Position numbers and translations under genes: made by a program
Assembly (NCBI GenBank): GCA_031272035.1
Contig: JAISUO010000049.1
Location: forward strand, 1 to 49,039
Source: Synergistaceae bacterium
GTDB taxonomy: Bacteria; Synergistota; Synergistia; Synergistales; Aminobacteriaceae
DNA: 49,039 nucleotides
Direction of reading: 5' to 3'
The notes under the pieces: model-generated
The model's input: the letters and a program-made list of their open reading frames with translations, nothing else
Database searches by the model: none
What the model was told of the DNA's origin: nothing
Shown here: piece after piece, positions 37,243 to 45,355 of the stretch
How the letters are laid out: every line of letters begins with the position of its first letter
Position numbering within the stretch: position 1 is the stretch's first letter

Positions 37243-38667
37243 ATGGCAGACAAAATAATTTCTGTATCCGAGCGAGTAAAAAAGTTTCCCCACGTTTTCG
37301 CCTTCCTGTTTTGCACGGTGCTGTTCGTCATCATTCTGACCTGGGTCGTTCCGGCCGGGCAGTTCGAGCGCACGGCCCGAGTCGTGGCGGGAATGAAGCA
37401 AAGCACCGTCGTTCCCGGGACCTACCACGAAGTTCCCTCCGCGCCCCAGGCGCCCTGGACAATTTTCACCGCGCTGGACAGGGGCTTTTCGCAGTCGGGA
37501 GGCATGATCTTCATGGTCTTCTTCTGCGGGGCGGCCGTCTATATCCTGGAAAAAACGGGAACGGTGCGGGTCTCCTTTCAGCGGCTGCTGAAAAAAGTTT
37601 CCGGAAGAGAGCAGCTGGCCATTTTCGCCGTGATGTTCTTCATGTCCATCGGAGGCGCGGTGGGCGCCTTCGCGAATACCTCGCTGGCCCTTCTGCCTTT
37701 GGGCATCCTGCTCTCCAGAGCCATGGGATTCGACAACGTGGTGGGGTTCGGCATGGTCTATCTGGGATCTTACGCCGGATTCAACGTGGGATGGGGAAAC
37801 GTGTTCACCGTCGGAATCGCCCAGGACATCGCGGAGCTGGAAAAATTCTCCGGCTTCTACGTTCGCGTTCTCTTCCATCTCGTCAACCTGGCTCTGTCGT
37901 ACTGGTGGGTCTCGCTCTACGCAAAGCGCATCAAAAAGACCCCGCAGGCCAGTCTGCTCTATGACGAAGGGGCGGACCTGTCGGAAATCTATGGCTCCGA
38001 CCAGAACTTCAGCGACCACGAGCCCTTCACCTGGAGGCACAAAAGCTGCCTTTTCATCACCATCCTGGGATTTGGCGCCATCATTATCGGCTCCATCCTC
38101 TGGAACTGGGGTATTCCCTACTACTCAGCCACGTTCCTCGCGATGGCCATATTCGTGGGACTGTTTGGGGGGCTCGGAGTCAACGGGACCTGCCGGGAGT
38201 TCATCAAGGGGAGCGGAACGATGGTGGCCGGCGCCTTTGTCATCGGGATCTCCCGCGCCATTTCCGTCGTGATGGCCGACGGTAAAATCATCGACTCCAT
38301 CGTGTACTACATCTCTCAGCCCATTTCCTACTTTGGACCGATTATCGGCGCCAATCTCATGTTCTACGCCAACGTCCTCATCAACTTCTTCATCCCCTCC
38401 GGGTCGGGGCAGGCCGTGGCGGTCATGCCGCTGATGGTTCCCATCGCGGACCTTGCGCATATTACCCGCCAGGTCGCCGTTCAGGCCTTCCAGTTCGGCG
38501 ACGGATTCACCAACTGCATCCTGCCCACCGCCGGCGTCGTCATGAGCTCCCTGGCCCTTGCCAACATCCCCTATACCCGCTACCTCAAATGGTTCTTCCC
38601 CGTTGTGGTCATGCAGATCGTCCTCGCAAGCGCAGCCATCACCATACTGCAATACATCGGCTGGTAA
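37243..38667 (+). CDS. YfcC/AbgT-like membrane carrier
   Basis: Inner-membrane secondary transporter of the DcuC/YfcC superfamily, 474 residues with about 12 hydrophobic segments. The start FPHVFAFLFCTVLFVIILTW followed by VVPAGQFER is the YfcC signature; two re-entrant-like regions follow (GGAVGAFANTSLALLPLG and FFIPSGSGQAVAVMPLMV). Related proteins carry amino acids, peptides or aminobenzoyl-glutamate. ATG 37243 lies behind GGGAGG. Pairing with the M20D hydrolase implies uptake of that enzyme's substrate. A bidirectional terminator follows. Confidence 0.85.
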   Translation: MADKIISVSERVKKFPHVFAFLFCTVLFVIILTWVVPAGQFERTARVVAGMKQSTVVPGTYHEVPSAPQAPWTIFTALDRGFSQSGGMIFMVFFCGAAVYILEKTGTVRVSFQRLLKKVSGREQLAIFAVMFFMSIGGAVGAFANTSLALLPLGILLSRAMGFDNVVGFGMVYLGSYAGFNVGWGNVFTVGIAQDIAELEKFSGFYVRVLFHLVNLALSYWWVSLYAKRIKKTPQASLLYDEGADLSEIYGSDQNFSDHEPFTWRHKSCLFITILGFGAIIIGSILWNWGIPYYSATFLAMAIFVGLFGGLGVNGTCREFIKGSGTMVAGAFVIGISRAISVVMADGKIIDSIVYYISQPISYFGPIIGANLMFYANVLINFFIPSGSGQAVAVMPLMVPIADLAHITRQVAVQAFQFGDGFTNCILPTAGVVMSSLALANIPYTRYLKWFFPVVVMQIVLASAAITILQYIGW

Positions 38668-38702
38668 TCGCTTTTCGAAAAATTCAGACCAGAAATTCAG
38701 AA

Positions 38703-38736
38703 CGAAAAGGGCGGTCGTCAGCGGCCGCCCTTTTCG
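38703..38736. terminator. bidirectional terminator between the YfcC-type carrier and thrS
   Basis: CGAAAAGGGCGG (38703-38714) pairs perfectly with CCGCCCTTTTCG (38725-38736), a 12-bp stem with a ten-base loop and A/T-rich flanks on both sides, between two convergent genes. Confidence 0.9.
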
Positions 38737-38769
38737 CTTAATTTCAAAATCCAATGTTCCGGTCTATGC

Positions 38770-40731
38770 TCAGCTGGCAGCGCTTTTCGCGGGCTCGCCA
38801 TCCTTCAGGGGGTTGAACTCCCCGTCCAGAACGATGCGGAACTCCTCCAGAGACATGCTGCCCAGGTCCCCTTTGCTGCGTTCGCGCACCGCCACCAGCC
38901 GGGACTCCGCTTCCCTGTCGCCGATGACGATCATGTAGGGGACCTTCTGGAGCTGCGCGTCCCGGATGCGTTTGCCCAGCTTTTCGTCCCGGGTGTCCGC
39001 TTCCACCCGAAGACCCCAGGATTTGAATATCGCGGTCAGCTCCCGCACATAAGCCTCGTGCTCCTCCGAAATGGGAATCAGCTTCACCTGCACAGGGGCG
39101 ATCCAGAAGGGGAACGCCCCCGCATAGTGTTCGATCAGGATGCCCAAAAACCGCTCGATGCTGCCGAGAACCGTGCGATGGAGCATGACGGGGCGATGTT
39201 CCTTTCCGTCGGCTCCAACGTAGGTCAGGTCGAATCGCTCCGGCATCTGGAAGTCGAGCTGAATCGTGCCGCACTGCCAGGTTCTGCCGATGCAGTCCTC
39301 CAGGTGGAAATCAATTTTCGGGCCGTAAAACGCGCCGTCGCCCTCGTTAATCCGGTACTGGGAGCCGGTGGAGTCCAGGGCCTCCTTCAGGGCCGCCTCC
39401 GCCGCCGCCCACTGCTCGGCCGTCCCCATGGAGTTTTCCGGCCGCGTTGAAAGCTCAATGTGGTAGCGGAAACCAAAAACCTCACGATAAATGTAGTCGC
39501 ACAGGTCCATGATTCCGACGACCTCTTTTTTGACCTGCTCGGGGGTGCAGTACAGGTGCGCATCGTCCTGAGTGAAGCAGCGAACGCGCATAAGTCCGTG
39601 CAGGGCGCCGCTGCGCTCGTGTCGATGGACGATGCCCAGCTCCGCCATGCGAAGCGGCAGGTCCCGGTAACTGCGAATCTGAGTTTTATAGACCAGCATT
39701 CCCCCCGGACAGTTCATCGGCTTCACGGCAAAGGGTTTTTCGTCGATTTCCGTGAAGTACATATTCTCCTTGTAATGATCCCAGTGCCCGGACTGAAGCC
39801 ACAGCGAACGGTCCAGAATCAGCGGCGTCCGGATTTCTTCGTACCCGCGCTTCGCGTGTTCCTTTCTCCAAAAGTCCAGCAGCGTGTTGATGACCGCCAT
39901 ACCCTTCGGGTGGAAGAAGGGAAAGCCCTGCCCTTCGTCGTGGAGGCTGAAGAGGTCCAGCTCTTTGCCCAGCTTGCGATGGTCGCGCAGTTTTGCCTCT
40001 TCGAGACGCCGCAGGTGCTCCTTCAGCTCGTCTGGAGTCGCGAAGGCCGTGCCGTAAATGCGGGTCAGCATGACGTTCTTCTCGTCTCCGCGCCAGTAAG
40101 CGCCGGCGATGGAAAGCAGTTTGAAATTCCGGAGCCGGGAAGTATCCGGAACGTGGGGCCCCCGGCACAGGTCCACATAATCGCCCTGTTTGTAAAGCGA
40201 CACGCCCGGGACGTCCAGTTCGGAGATCAGCTCCACCTTGTACGGGTCTCCCCGATCCCTGAAAAACTTCAGAGCGTCTTCCTTCGTCATCTCGATTCGC
40301 TCGATCTTCAGCGCGGCCCCCGCCAGTTTTCGCATTTCCTCCTCGACGGCGGAAAGGTCCTGTTCCGTCAGAGTCACCGGCACGTCCACGTCGTAATAAA
40401 ATCCGTCCTTAATGCAGGGACCGATGCCAAACTTCGCTCCCGGCCAGAGCTTTTCTATCGCCTGAGCCATCAGGTGAGCGCAGGAATGGCGCATGATGTC
40501 AAGCCCCTCCTCCGAATCCGCGTAGACGCCCTCCATCGTGCCTCCCCGCGACACCGTCCGCTCCAAATCCAGAAGCTCTCCGTCCAGCTTCCCCGCCAGA
40601 GCCTTCTTTCCATTCGGACTTTTCAGAAGGCCCAGTCCGGACAGAATCTCGGATACCTTCGCCGATTCCTCAGGCAGTTCACACACTTTCCCCTGCCCGG
40701 CGCCTCCCTGGAATTTCAACATCTCCATCAT
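38770..40731 (-). CDS. thrS: threonyl-tRNA synthetase
   Basis: Charges tRNA-Thr with threonine. 653 residues: TGS domain (1-65), editing domain with HSCAHLMAQAI and CRGPHVPDTS, class II catalytic core with MNCPGGM (zinc Cys), motif 2 IVHRHERSGALHGLMRVR, FTQDDAHLYC (zinc His), motif 3 HRTVLGSIERFLG (zinc His), and the anticodon-binding domain with RIRDAQLQKVPYMIVIGDRE. Zinc ligands and motifs are complete. The start codon region is MMEM (ATG 40731, 40728 or 40722), with GGGAG just upstream. Expression is under a T-box riboswitch located directly upstream. Confidence 0.96.
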   Translation of the reverse strand: MMEMLKFQGGAGQGKVCELPEESAKVSEILSGLGLLKSPNGKKALAGKLDGELLDLERTVSRGGTMEGVYADSEEGLDIMRHSCAHLMAQAIEKLWPGAKFGIGPCIKDGFYYDVDVPVTLTEQDLSAVEEEMRKLAGAALKIERIEMTKEDALKFFRDRGDPYKVELISELDVPGVSLYKQGDYVDLCRGPHVPDTSRLRNFKLLSIAGAYWRGDEKNVMLTRIYGTAFATPDELKEHLRRLEEAKLRDHRKLGKELDLFSLHDEGQGFPFFHPKGMAVINTLLDFWRKEHAKRGYEEIRTPLILDRSLWLQSGHWDHYKENMYFTEIDEKPFAVKPMNCPGGMLVYKTQIRSYRDLPLRMAELGIVHRHERSGALHGLMRVRCFTQDDAHLYCTPEQVKKEVVGIMDLCDYIYREVFGFRYHIELSTRPENSMGTAEQWAAAEAALKEALDSTGSQYRINEGDGAFYGPKIDFHLEDCIGRTWQCGTIQLDFQMPERFDLTYVGADGKEHRPVMLHRTVLGSIERFLGILIEHYAGAFPFWIAPVQVKLIPISEEHEAYVRELTAIFKSWGLRVEADTRDEKLGKRIRDAQLQKVPYMIVIGDREAESRLVAVRERSKGDLGSMSLEEFRIVLDGEFNPLKDGEPAKSAAS

Positions 40732-40763
40732 CTCCCAATTTTCGATCTAAAAAATCAAGACAG

Positions 40764-41055
40764 AAAAACGCCCGCGTCCTCTCACCATGGAGACGACGTG
40801 GGCGCAGACTTGTCGCGGTTCCACTCCATTTCCGGACCGAAAAAACGATCCGGCGCTCAAAACCGCTGTACGGGGCGGCTCCCCTGCGTCTTATTCCTCC
40901 GTCGCTTTCCTCGCGGCAAAACCGGACCTCGACGCTCACTCAGAGGGGGTCTTCGCTTCTTTTCCGGCGGCGGGATTCTCAGCCGCGATCCCGATTCTCT
41001 GTTCGCCTTCGATGGAAGTTACTCTTCCTCTTCATCGTGTCTATTTCATTTGTCA
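40764..41055 (-). promoter_or_regulatory. T-box riboswitch in the thrS leader
   Basis: On the minus strand the leader opens with GATGAAGAGGAAGAGTAAC, the usual 5' base of Stem I, followed by CAGAGAATCGGGATCGCGGC (Stem I apical region). A candidate Thr specifier ACC lies in GAAGACCCCCTCTGAG. The T-box itself reads AGTGGAACCGCGA (40827-40815), followed by the terminator hairpin 40805-40769 and TTTTT (40768-40764). Uncharged tRNA-Thr should stabilise the antiterminator and switch on thrS. Element identity is strong; the specifier codon is less certain. Confidence 0.85.
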
Positions 41056-41068
41056 ACTCTGAAGAAAA

Positions 41069-41097
41069 AGAATAACATCGAAACATCTTTAACACAA
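41069..41097 (-). promoter_or_regulatory. promoter for the T-box/thrS transcript
   Basis: On the minus strand TTGTGT (41097-41092), 17 bases, TATTCT (41074-41069), with TG one base before the -10. It starts transcription just before the T-box Stem I. Confidence 0.6.
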
Positions 41098-41290
41098 GAG
41101 GGCTCTTAGAATAGTTTTCCGTGATATGATTTAACAAATATTTTATACAGCAAATTAATACAAATTTTTACACAAAATGACGAACACCTGTATGGAGCGC
41201 GCAAACAAAAATGGACGACCGGAAATATCTTATGAGAACAATGTCTCCTGAAGAAGTGATTTTCACTCTGCCTGGACGGGGAGATGCATC

Positions 41291-43255
41291 ATGCGTCTGA
41301 GGACTCTGACCGACGAGCGGATCGCGATTCAGTGTCACAATAACCCCGATGCGGACGCTCTGGCCGCCGGTTTCGGACTCTTTTGCTTTTTCGACTCGGA
41401 AGGCCACTACCCCCCGAAGCTGTTCTACGGCGGCCCGGCCGTGACAAAACCCAACCTGACGGCCATGATCGAAGAACTGAACATCCCCGTGGAGCACGAG
41501 CCGGACCTGAAGGAGTGGGACGGTCTGCTGATCACCGTGGACTGCCAGTACGGAGCGGGAAACGTGGCGCCTGTTTCGGCCCCTCGCATCGCCGTCATCG
41601 ACCATCATATCCAGGAAAGCGAACTGCCCGCTCTGGCGGACCTGCGTCCCTGGCTGGGAAGCTGTTCCACTCTGGTGTGGAAACTTCTGGAAGAAGCGGG
41701 CTTCTCCGTGGACGTCCAGTTGGGAACGGCGCTGCATTACGGTCTGTTCACCGACACCAACGGATTTTCCGAGGTTCGTCACCCTCTGGATCGGGATATG
41801 TGGGATTCTCTTCCGGTCAATGAGCGTATTCTGAAAAAACTCAAGAGGTCGAATCTGGCGCTTTCCGATCTGTCCATCGCGTCGGCGGCGCTGAAGGATT
41901 TTCACTTCGACCCAAGGAGGCGTTTCATGGTCATTGCCACGCCGCCCTGCGACCCCAATCTTCTCGGCTTTATCAGCGACCTGTCCATGCAGGTGGACGC
42001 CGTGGATTTGGCGATCGTCTACATGCCGGGGATGGAAAAAATGGACGACATCAAATTTTCCGTGCGGACGGCCGTCCGTGAAACCAAGGCCTCGGAGCTG
42101 GCGAGCTGGCTGGCCCGGGACATCGGGTCGGGAGGCGGACACCGGGACAAAGCCGGCGGATACCTGGCCGGGAGAAAATACGCGGACCAGTTCGGTGACC
42201 GCCCTCTTTCTCTCTATTTTCTGGCGGAGGTTCGGGAGTACCTCGACACCTGCACCATCATCGACTGCGCGGCCGTAACTTCTCCCTTCTCCGGGGATTT
42301 GAACGTCAAAGAGATGAAACGTTACCGGAAACTGCCGGTACGCCTGGGGTTCGTGCCCTGTCATACGCTGTTCGAGGGACACGCCGACCTCCAGATTCGT
42401 ATGCTCGAAGGAGACATCGACATCTCCGCGGATGAGGAAACGATTTTGATGATTGGCCTTAAAGGAGAAGTTTATCCCGCAAAGTACGAAAATTTCATCG
42501 AAACCTACACTCTGACCGGAGAGCGTTTTGCCATCGACTTTTCCTATCCGCCCAAAGTGTTCAACAAGAACACGGGAACGAGGGTATCTCTGCCGGACTA
42601 CGCGCAGGCCTGCGAATCCTCCGGCGAGGGCGGAGGCTGCGTGCTGGCCATGCGCCTCGAAAAACGCGTCAAACTTTTCACCCGATGGGACACCGAAAAT
42701 TACTTCCGCGGAGATCCCGGAGACTGGATCGTGGCCCGTTCTTCGGACGACCTTTATATCGTTACGGCGGACCTGTTCGATAAACTCTACATTCGGGACT
42801 GCACGGACGAGGACATCTCCGGTCAGCCCCAGGCCGTGCGGGTTCTCAAAAAAAGTTTCCCCGTCCCCGTGACCTTTGCCACCAAGGGCGGCTCCCTCTA
42901 CACCCGGGAGGGCCGGATTTCCTACGAACTGGGAGACGCGCTGCTCACCGGCCCCGAGGGAGAATCCTGGCCCGTGCCCAAAAAACGGTTCACCGAAACC
43001 TATGTTCCCCTCCCCGGCACGGAGACCGGCTCCGACGGCGTGTACCTCAAGGGGAAATTTCCCGCCTGGGCCCTGCAAATTCACGAACCATTCATCGTGA
43101 GGCTCCCCGGCAGAGGCACTCTGCGAGGCAATCGCGGAGACTGGCTCCTTCAGTACGCGCCAAACGAATATGGCATCGTGGGGCGAGAAATTTTCGAAAA
43201 AACCTGCGACATCCTCAGGTCCGAAACAGAAGCCGCGCAGTTCAAACTCAACTGA
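41291..43255 (+). CDS. DHH-family phosphoesterase with C-terminal PGDYG-type region
   Basis: Cytosolic phosphoesterase of the DHH/DHHA1 superfamily (RecJ, NrnA, GdpP group). 654 residues. The N-terminal catalytic domain has IAIQCHNNPDADALAAGFG, LLITVDCQYG, IAVIDHHIQ (the DHH motif) and GLFTDTNGFSE; DHHA1 follows with IGSGGGHRDKAGGYLAG. The second half is unrelated to nucleases: two segments with PGDW/RGDW (PGDWIVARSSDDLYIV; RGDWLLQYAPNEYGIVG) resemble PGDYG-type domains. ATG 41291 is eight bases after GGGGAG. It is divergent from thrS. Nano-RNA, cyclic dinucleotide or pAp hydrolysis are all possible; no RNA- or ligand-binding clue separates them. Confidence 0.85.
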   Translation: MRLRTLTDERIAIQCHNNPDADALAAGFGLFCFFDSEGHYPPKLFYGGPAVTKPNLTAMIEELNIPVEHEPDLKEWDGLLITVDCQYGAGNVAPVSAPRIAVIDHHIQESELPALADLRPWLGSCSTLVWKLLEEAGFSVDVQLGTALHYGLFTDTNGFSEVRHPLDRDMWDSLPVNERILKKLKRSNLALSDLSIASAALKDFHFDPRRRFMVIATPPCDPNLLGFISDLSMQVDAVDLAIVYMPGMEKMDDIKFSVRTAVRETKASELASWLARDIGSGGGHRDKAGGYLAGRKYADQFGDRPLSLYFLAEVREYLDTCTIIDCAAVTSPFSGDLNVKEMKRYRKLPVRLGFVPCHTLFEGHADLQIRMLEGDIDISADEETILMIGLKGEVYPAKYENFIETYTLTGERFAIDFSYPPKVFNKNTGTRVSLPDYAQACESSGEGGGCVLAMRLEKRVKLFTRWDTENYFRGDPGDWIVARSSDDLYIVTADLFDKLYIRDCTDEDISGQPQAVRVLKKSFPVPVTFATKGGSLYTREGRISYELGDALLTGPEGESWPVPKKRFTETYVPLPGTETGSDGVYLKGKFPAWALQIHEPFIVRLPGRGTLRGNRGDWLLQYAPNEYGIVGREIFEKTCDILRSETEAAQFKLN

Positions 43256-43277
43256 TACCAATTTGAAATCAAAGGCC

Positions 43278-43357
43278 TAAAGTTAGAATAGCTAAAAGCA
43301 ATGACATTCAAACATTAGTTTCTTCATTAACACTCGATTGAAAGCAAATTAGTATGA
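43278..43357 (+). repeat. 80-bp inverted repeat, copy A
   Basis: This segment matches the reverse complement of 48903-48982 at 72 of 80 positions by eye. Its outer region also carries GATACCAATTTG (43253) and a near-inverted CAAATTAGTATG at the other end, so the unit 43253-43357 has short terminal inverted repeats like a MITE. It lies after the DHH gene and before the minus-strand module. Confidence 0.85.
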
Positions 43358-43389
43358 AACAGACAAAGGGCGCAATGTTTGCATACGAT

Positions 43390-43435
43390 GGAAGGGCAGT
43401 TCCTCCTTCGAAGACCTGGAGCGAACCGCCCCTCC
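43390..43435. other. long stem-loop downstream of the racemase gene
   Basis: A 13-bp stem (43390-43402 with 43423-43435, two G-T pairs) continues as CTCC/GGAG around a loop, 17 pairs in all with one bulge. It lies eight bases after the minus-strand racemase stop. There is no T-run on either side, so it may stabilise or process the mRNA end rather than terminate. Confidence 0.7.
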
Positions 43436-43442
43436 GGAAATT

Positions 43443-44099
43443 TCAGTCGGTCAGTTCCTTCAACATGCGGATCAGGATGTCGTCGGGGTTCTCCACCGGA
43501 ATGGATATTCGCGCGGCCAGCTCGCGCTCGATGTAGGGCAGGTGCGTGCAGCCCAGCGCAATACACTCGGCTCCGACTTTGGCCATGCCCTCGCAGATTT
43601 CGATCAGCCCCATTTTTTCGACCAGCTCCAGGGGAGGCTTATGCGCCTCAATTCCCTTTATGACGGACCTTACGGAACAACTGATGACCAGCATGTCGGG
43701 GTTCGCCCCGTAGTACGCCAGCTCCAGGCCGCAGGCGGACTGGGCGGAAACCGCCAGAACCCCCGCGTATTTGTGTTTTCGGGCGATTTCGGCATGGGCG
43801 TCCAAAGGCGTGACGATTTTCAGAGGGGACTTCGCCCTCAGGTCCGCGAGGTCCAGCGCCGCCGACAAAGAATTGCAGTAAATCATCGCGGCCTTTCCGC
43901 CTTTATCCGCGGCGGCGCAAATCGCGTCCAGAGTGATCTTTTGCAGCCGATCCCGATGATACGTCTGAAGGTCGAACTGCTCCGGCCCGCTGGAAGCGGT
44001 GGCCGTCGGGATTCCGGTAAAACCGTTTCTGGAAAGCAGGTCCATGCCCATTTTGGTATCGACAGGAGTCCCCGCTATGACAGACACTGTGCGGTTCAT
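43443..44099 (-). CDS. aspartate/glutamate racemase-family protein
   Basis: Cofactor-independent racemase fold, 218 residues. The two-cysteine mechanism is supported: first Cys in MIYCNSLSAA, second in ALGCTHLPYIE, the family signature. Typical members are MurI, aspartate racemase and hydantoin racemase. The start SVIAGTPVDTKMGMDLL differs from MurI (VFDSGVGG), so a peptidoglycan role is unlikely. ATG 44099 follows AAGGAGATG. It lies 14 bases after the PLP enzyme gene and near a D-aminoacylase, so it probably interconverts the L and D forms of an amino acid in that catabolic module. Confidence 0.82.
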   Translation of the reverse strand: MNRTVSVIAGTPVDTKMGMDLLSRNGFTGIPTATASSGPEQFDLQTYHRDRLQKITLDAICAAADKGGKAAMIYCNSLSAALDLADLRAKSPLKIVTPLDAHAEIARKHKYAGVLAVSAQSACGLELAYYGANPDMLVISCSVRSVIKGIEAHKPPLELVEKMGLIEICEGMAKVGAECIALGCTHLPYIERELAARISIPVENPDDILIRMLKELTD

Positions 44100-44113
44100 A
44101 TTTTCACATCTCC

Positions 44114-45304
44114 TTAAAGCCCGGCTTTTTCCAGAGCCTGGCGGATGTCCTCAATGAGATCCTCCGTATCCTCCAGACCGACGCTCAACCGGAAGAATCC
44201 GGCGTGAAATTCTTCGGGATACAGGTATTGACGTTCGTCCTGCTCGCCATTAAAGACGATGAGGCTTTCGTCATGCCCCAGAGACATGGCGGAGGTGATG
44301 ATCTGCAGATGGCTGACAAAGCGGCAGTGGGCGTCGTGGTCCGCCTTCAGGCCGAAAGACATCATGCCCCCGAAGCCGTTTGACATTTGTTTTTTCGCCA
44401 GTTCGTGACCGGCGTGGCTTTCCAGTCCGGGATAGGCCACAAAACGGACCGCGGGATGACCCTCCAGGAACCTCGCCACCGTCAGGCCGCTTTGATTGTG
44501 CTGACGCATACGGAACGGAAACGTCACCGTGCCTCGCATGATCAGCCAGGCGTTGAACGGGCTGATGGCGCAGCCCGTGTTGATCATGGCTTCCCGGCGG
44601 ATCTTATGGAGCAGGTTCGAGGGGCCGATGACAGCGCCGCCCAGCGCGTCGCCGTGGCCGTTAATGTACTTCGTCAGGCTTTCCACGCACAGGTCCGCCC
44701 CCAAAGTCATGGGACGCTGGTTGTAAGGCGAGGCAAAGGTGTTGTCCACGGACAGAAGCGCTCCCGCGTCGTGGGCGATTTTCGCTATGGCCGGTATGTC
44801 GCTGATCTTCGTGAGGGGGTTCGAGGGCGTTTCGATGTGGACCAGCTTTGTCTCGGGACGAAGAGCCGCTCTGACGTTTTCGGGGTCCCGACTGTCCACC
44901 AGCGTTGTCTGAATGTTGTATTTCTCCGGCAGAAGCTGGTGCATTTGACGGTACGCCCCGATATAGGTGCTGTCCGAAACCACCACGTGATCCCCCGTCT
45001 TCAGGGTCGTGAAAAAAACGCCCCACAAAGCCGCCACTCCGGTGGCCAGGACCACGCAGTCCTCGCCCTCCTCCAGAGAAGCGATTTTTTCCTGCAAAAA
45101 TTTCTGATTTGCGTTCCCATTACGGGCATATATGGCCTCTTTGGAGGTGCTCCAATCGACGCTGGAGGGGTCATAGGGCAGAGCGTAGCAGTTGGCCATG
45201 GTGATCGGTCTGCGGAGAGCCCCCGTTTCCCTGTCGATGCCGTTCCCTTCATGCACGGAGCGAGTTTGAAAACCCAGTTTTTTTCTATTTTTCGAATCGG
45301 TCAT
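44114..45304 (-). CDS. Cys/Met-metabolism PLP enzyme (cystathionine gamma-synthase/methionine gamma-lyase family)
   Basis: Fold-type I PLP enzyme acting on the gamma (or beta) carbon of sulfur amino acids. 396 residues, normal family length. The N-terminus FQTRSVHEGNGIDRETGAL, YARNGNANQKFLQEKIASLE, LATGVAALWG (phosphate loop), VDNTFASPYNQRP and the Schiff-base Lys in ESLTKYINGHGD are typical; the C-terminus has LIVFNGEQDERQYL and FRLSVGLEDTEDLI. ATG 45304 lies behind AAGGAAGGG. No met biosynthesis genes accompany it; next to a D-aminoacylase and a racemase, degradation (gamma-lyase) is more likely than synthesis, but motifs alone do not settle this. Confidence 0.85.
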   Translation of the reverse strand: MTDSKNRKKLGFQTRSVHEGNGIDRETGALRRPITMANCYALPYDPSSVDWSTSKEAIYARNGNANQKFLQEKIASLEEGEDCVVLATGVAALWGVFFTTLKTGDHVVVSDSTYIGAYRQMHQLLPEKYNIQTTLVDSRDPENVRAALRPETKLVHIETPSNPLTKISDIPAIAKIAHDAGALLSVDNTFASPYNQRPMTLGADLCVESLTKYINGHGDALGGAVIGPSNLLHKIRREAMINTGCAISPFNAWLIMRGTVTFPFRMRQHNQSGLTVARFLEGHPAVRFVAYPGLESHAGHELAKKQMSNGFGGMMSFGLKADHDAHCRFVSHLQIITSAMSLGHDESLIVFNGEQDERQYLYPEEFHAGFFRLSVGLEDTEDLIEDIRQALEKAGL

Positions 45305-45355
45305 ATTTGCCCTTCCTTTCGGTTCGAGTTGGTTCGAGTCGATTCAAGGTTTTTT

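Noticed and set aside
39460-41109. Plus-strand frame opposite thrS and its T-box
   Set aside because: It runs through the riboswitch and thrS in antisense and shows no protein family.
41168-43261. Long minus-strand frame opposite the DHH gene
   Set aside because: Shadow of the DHH ORF in GC-rich sequence; no motif or start signal.
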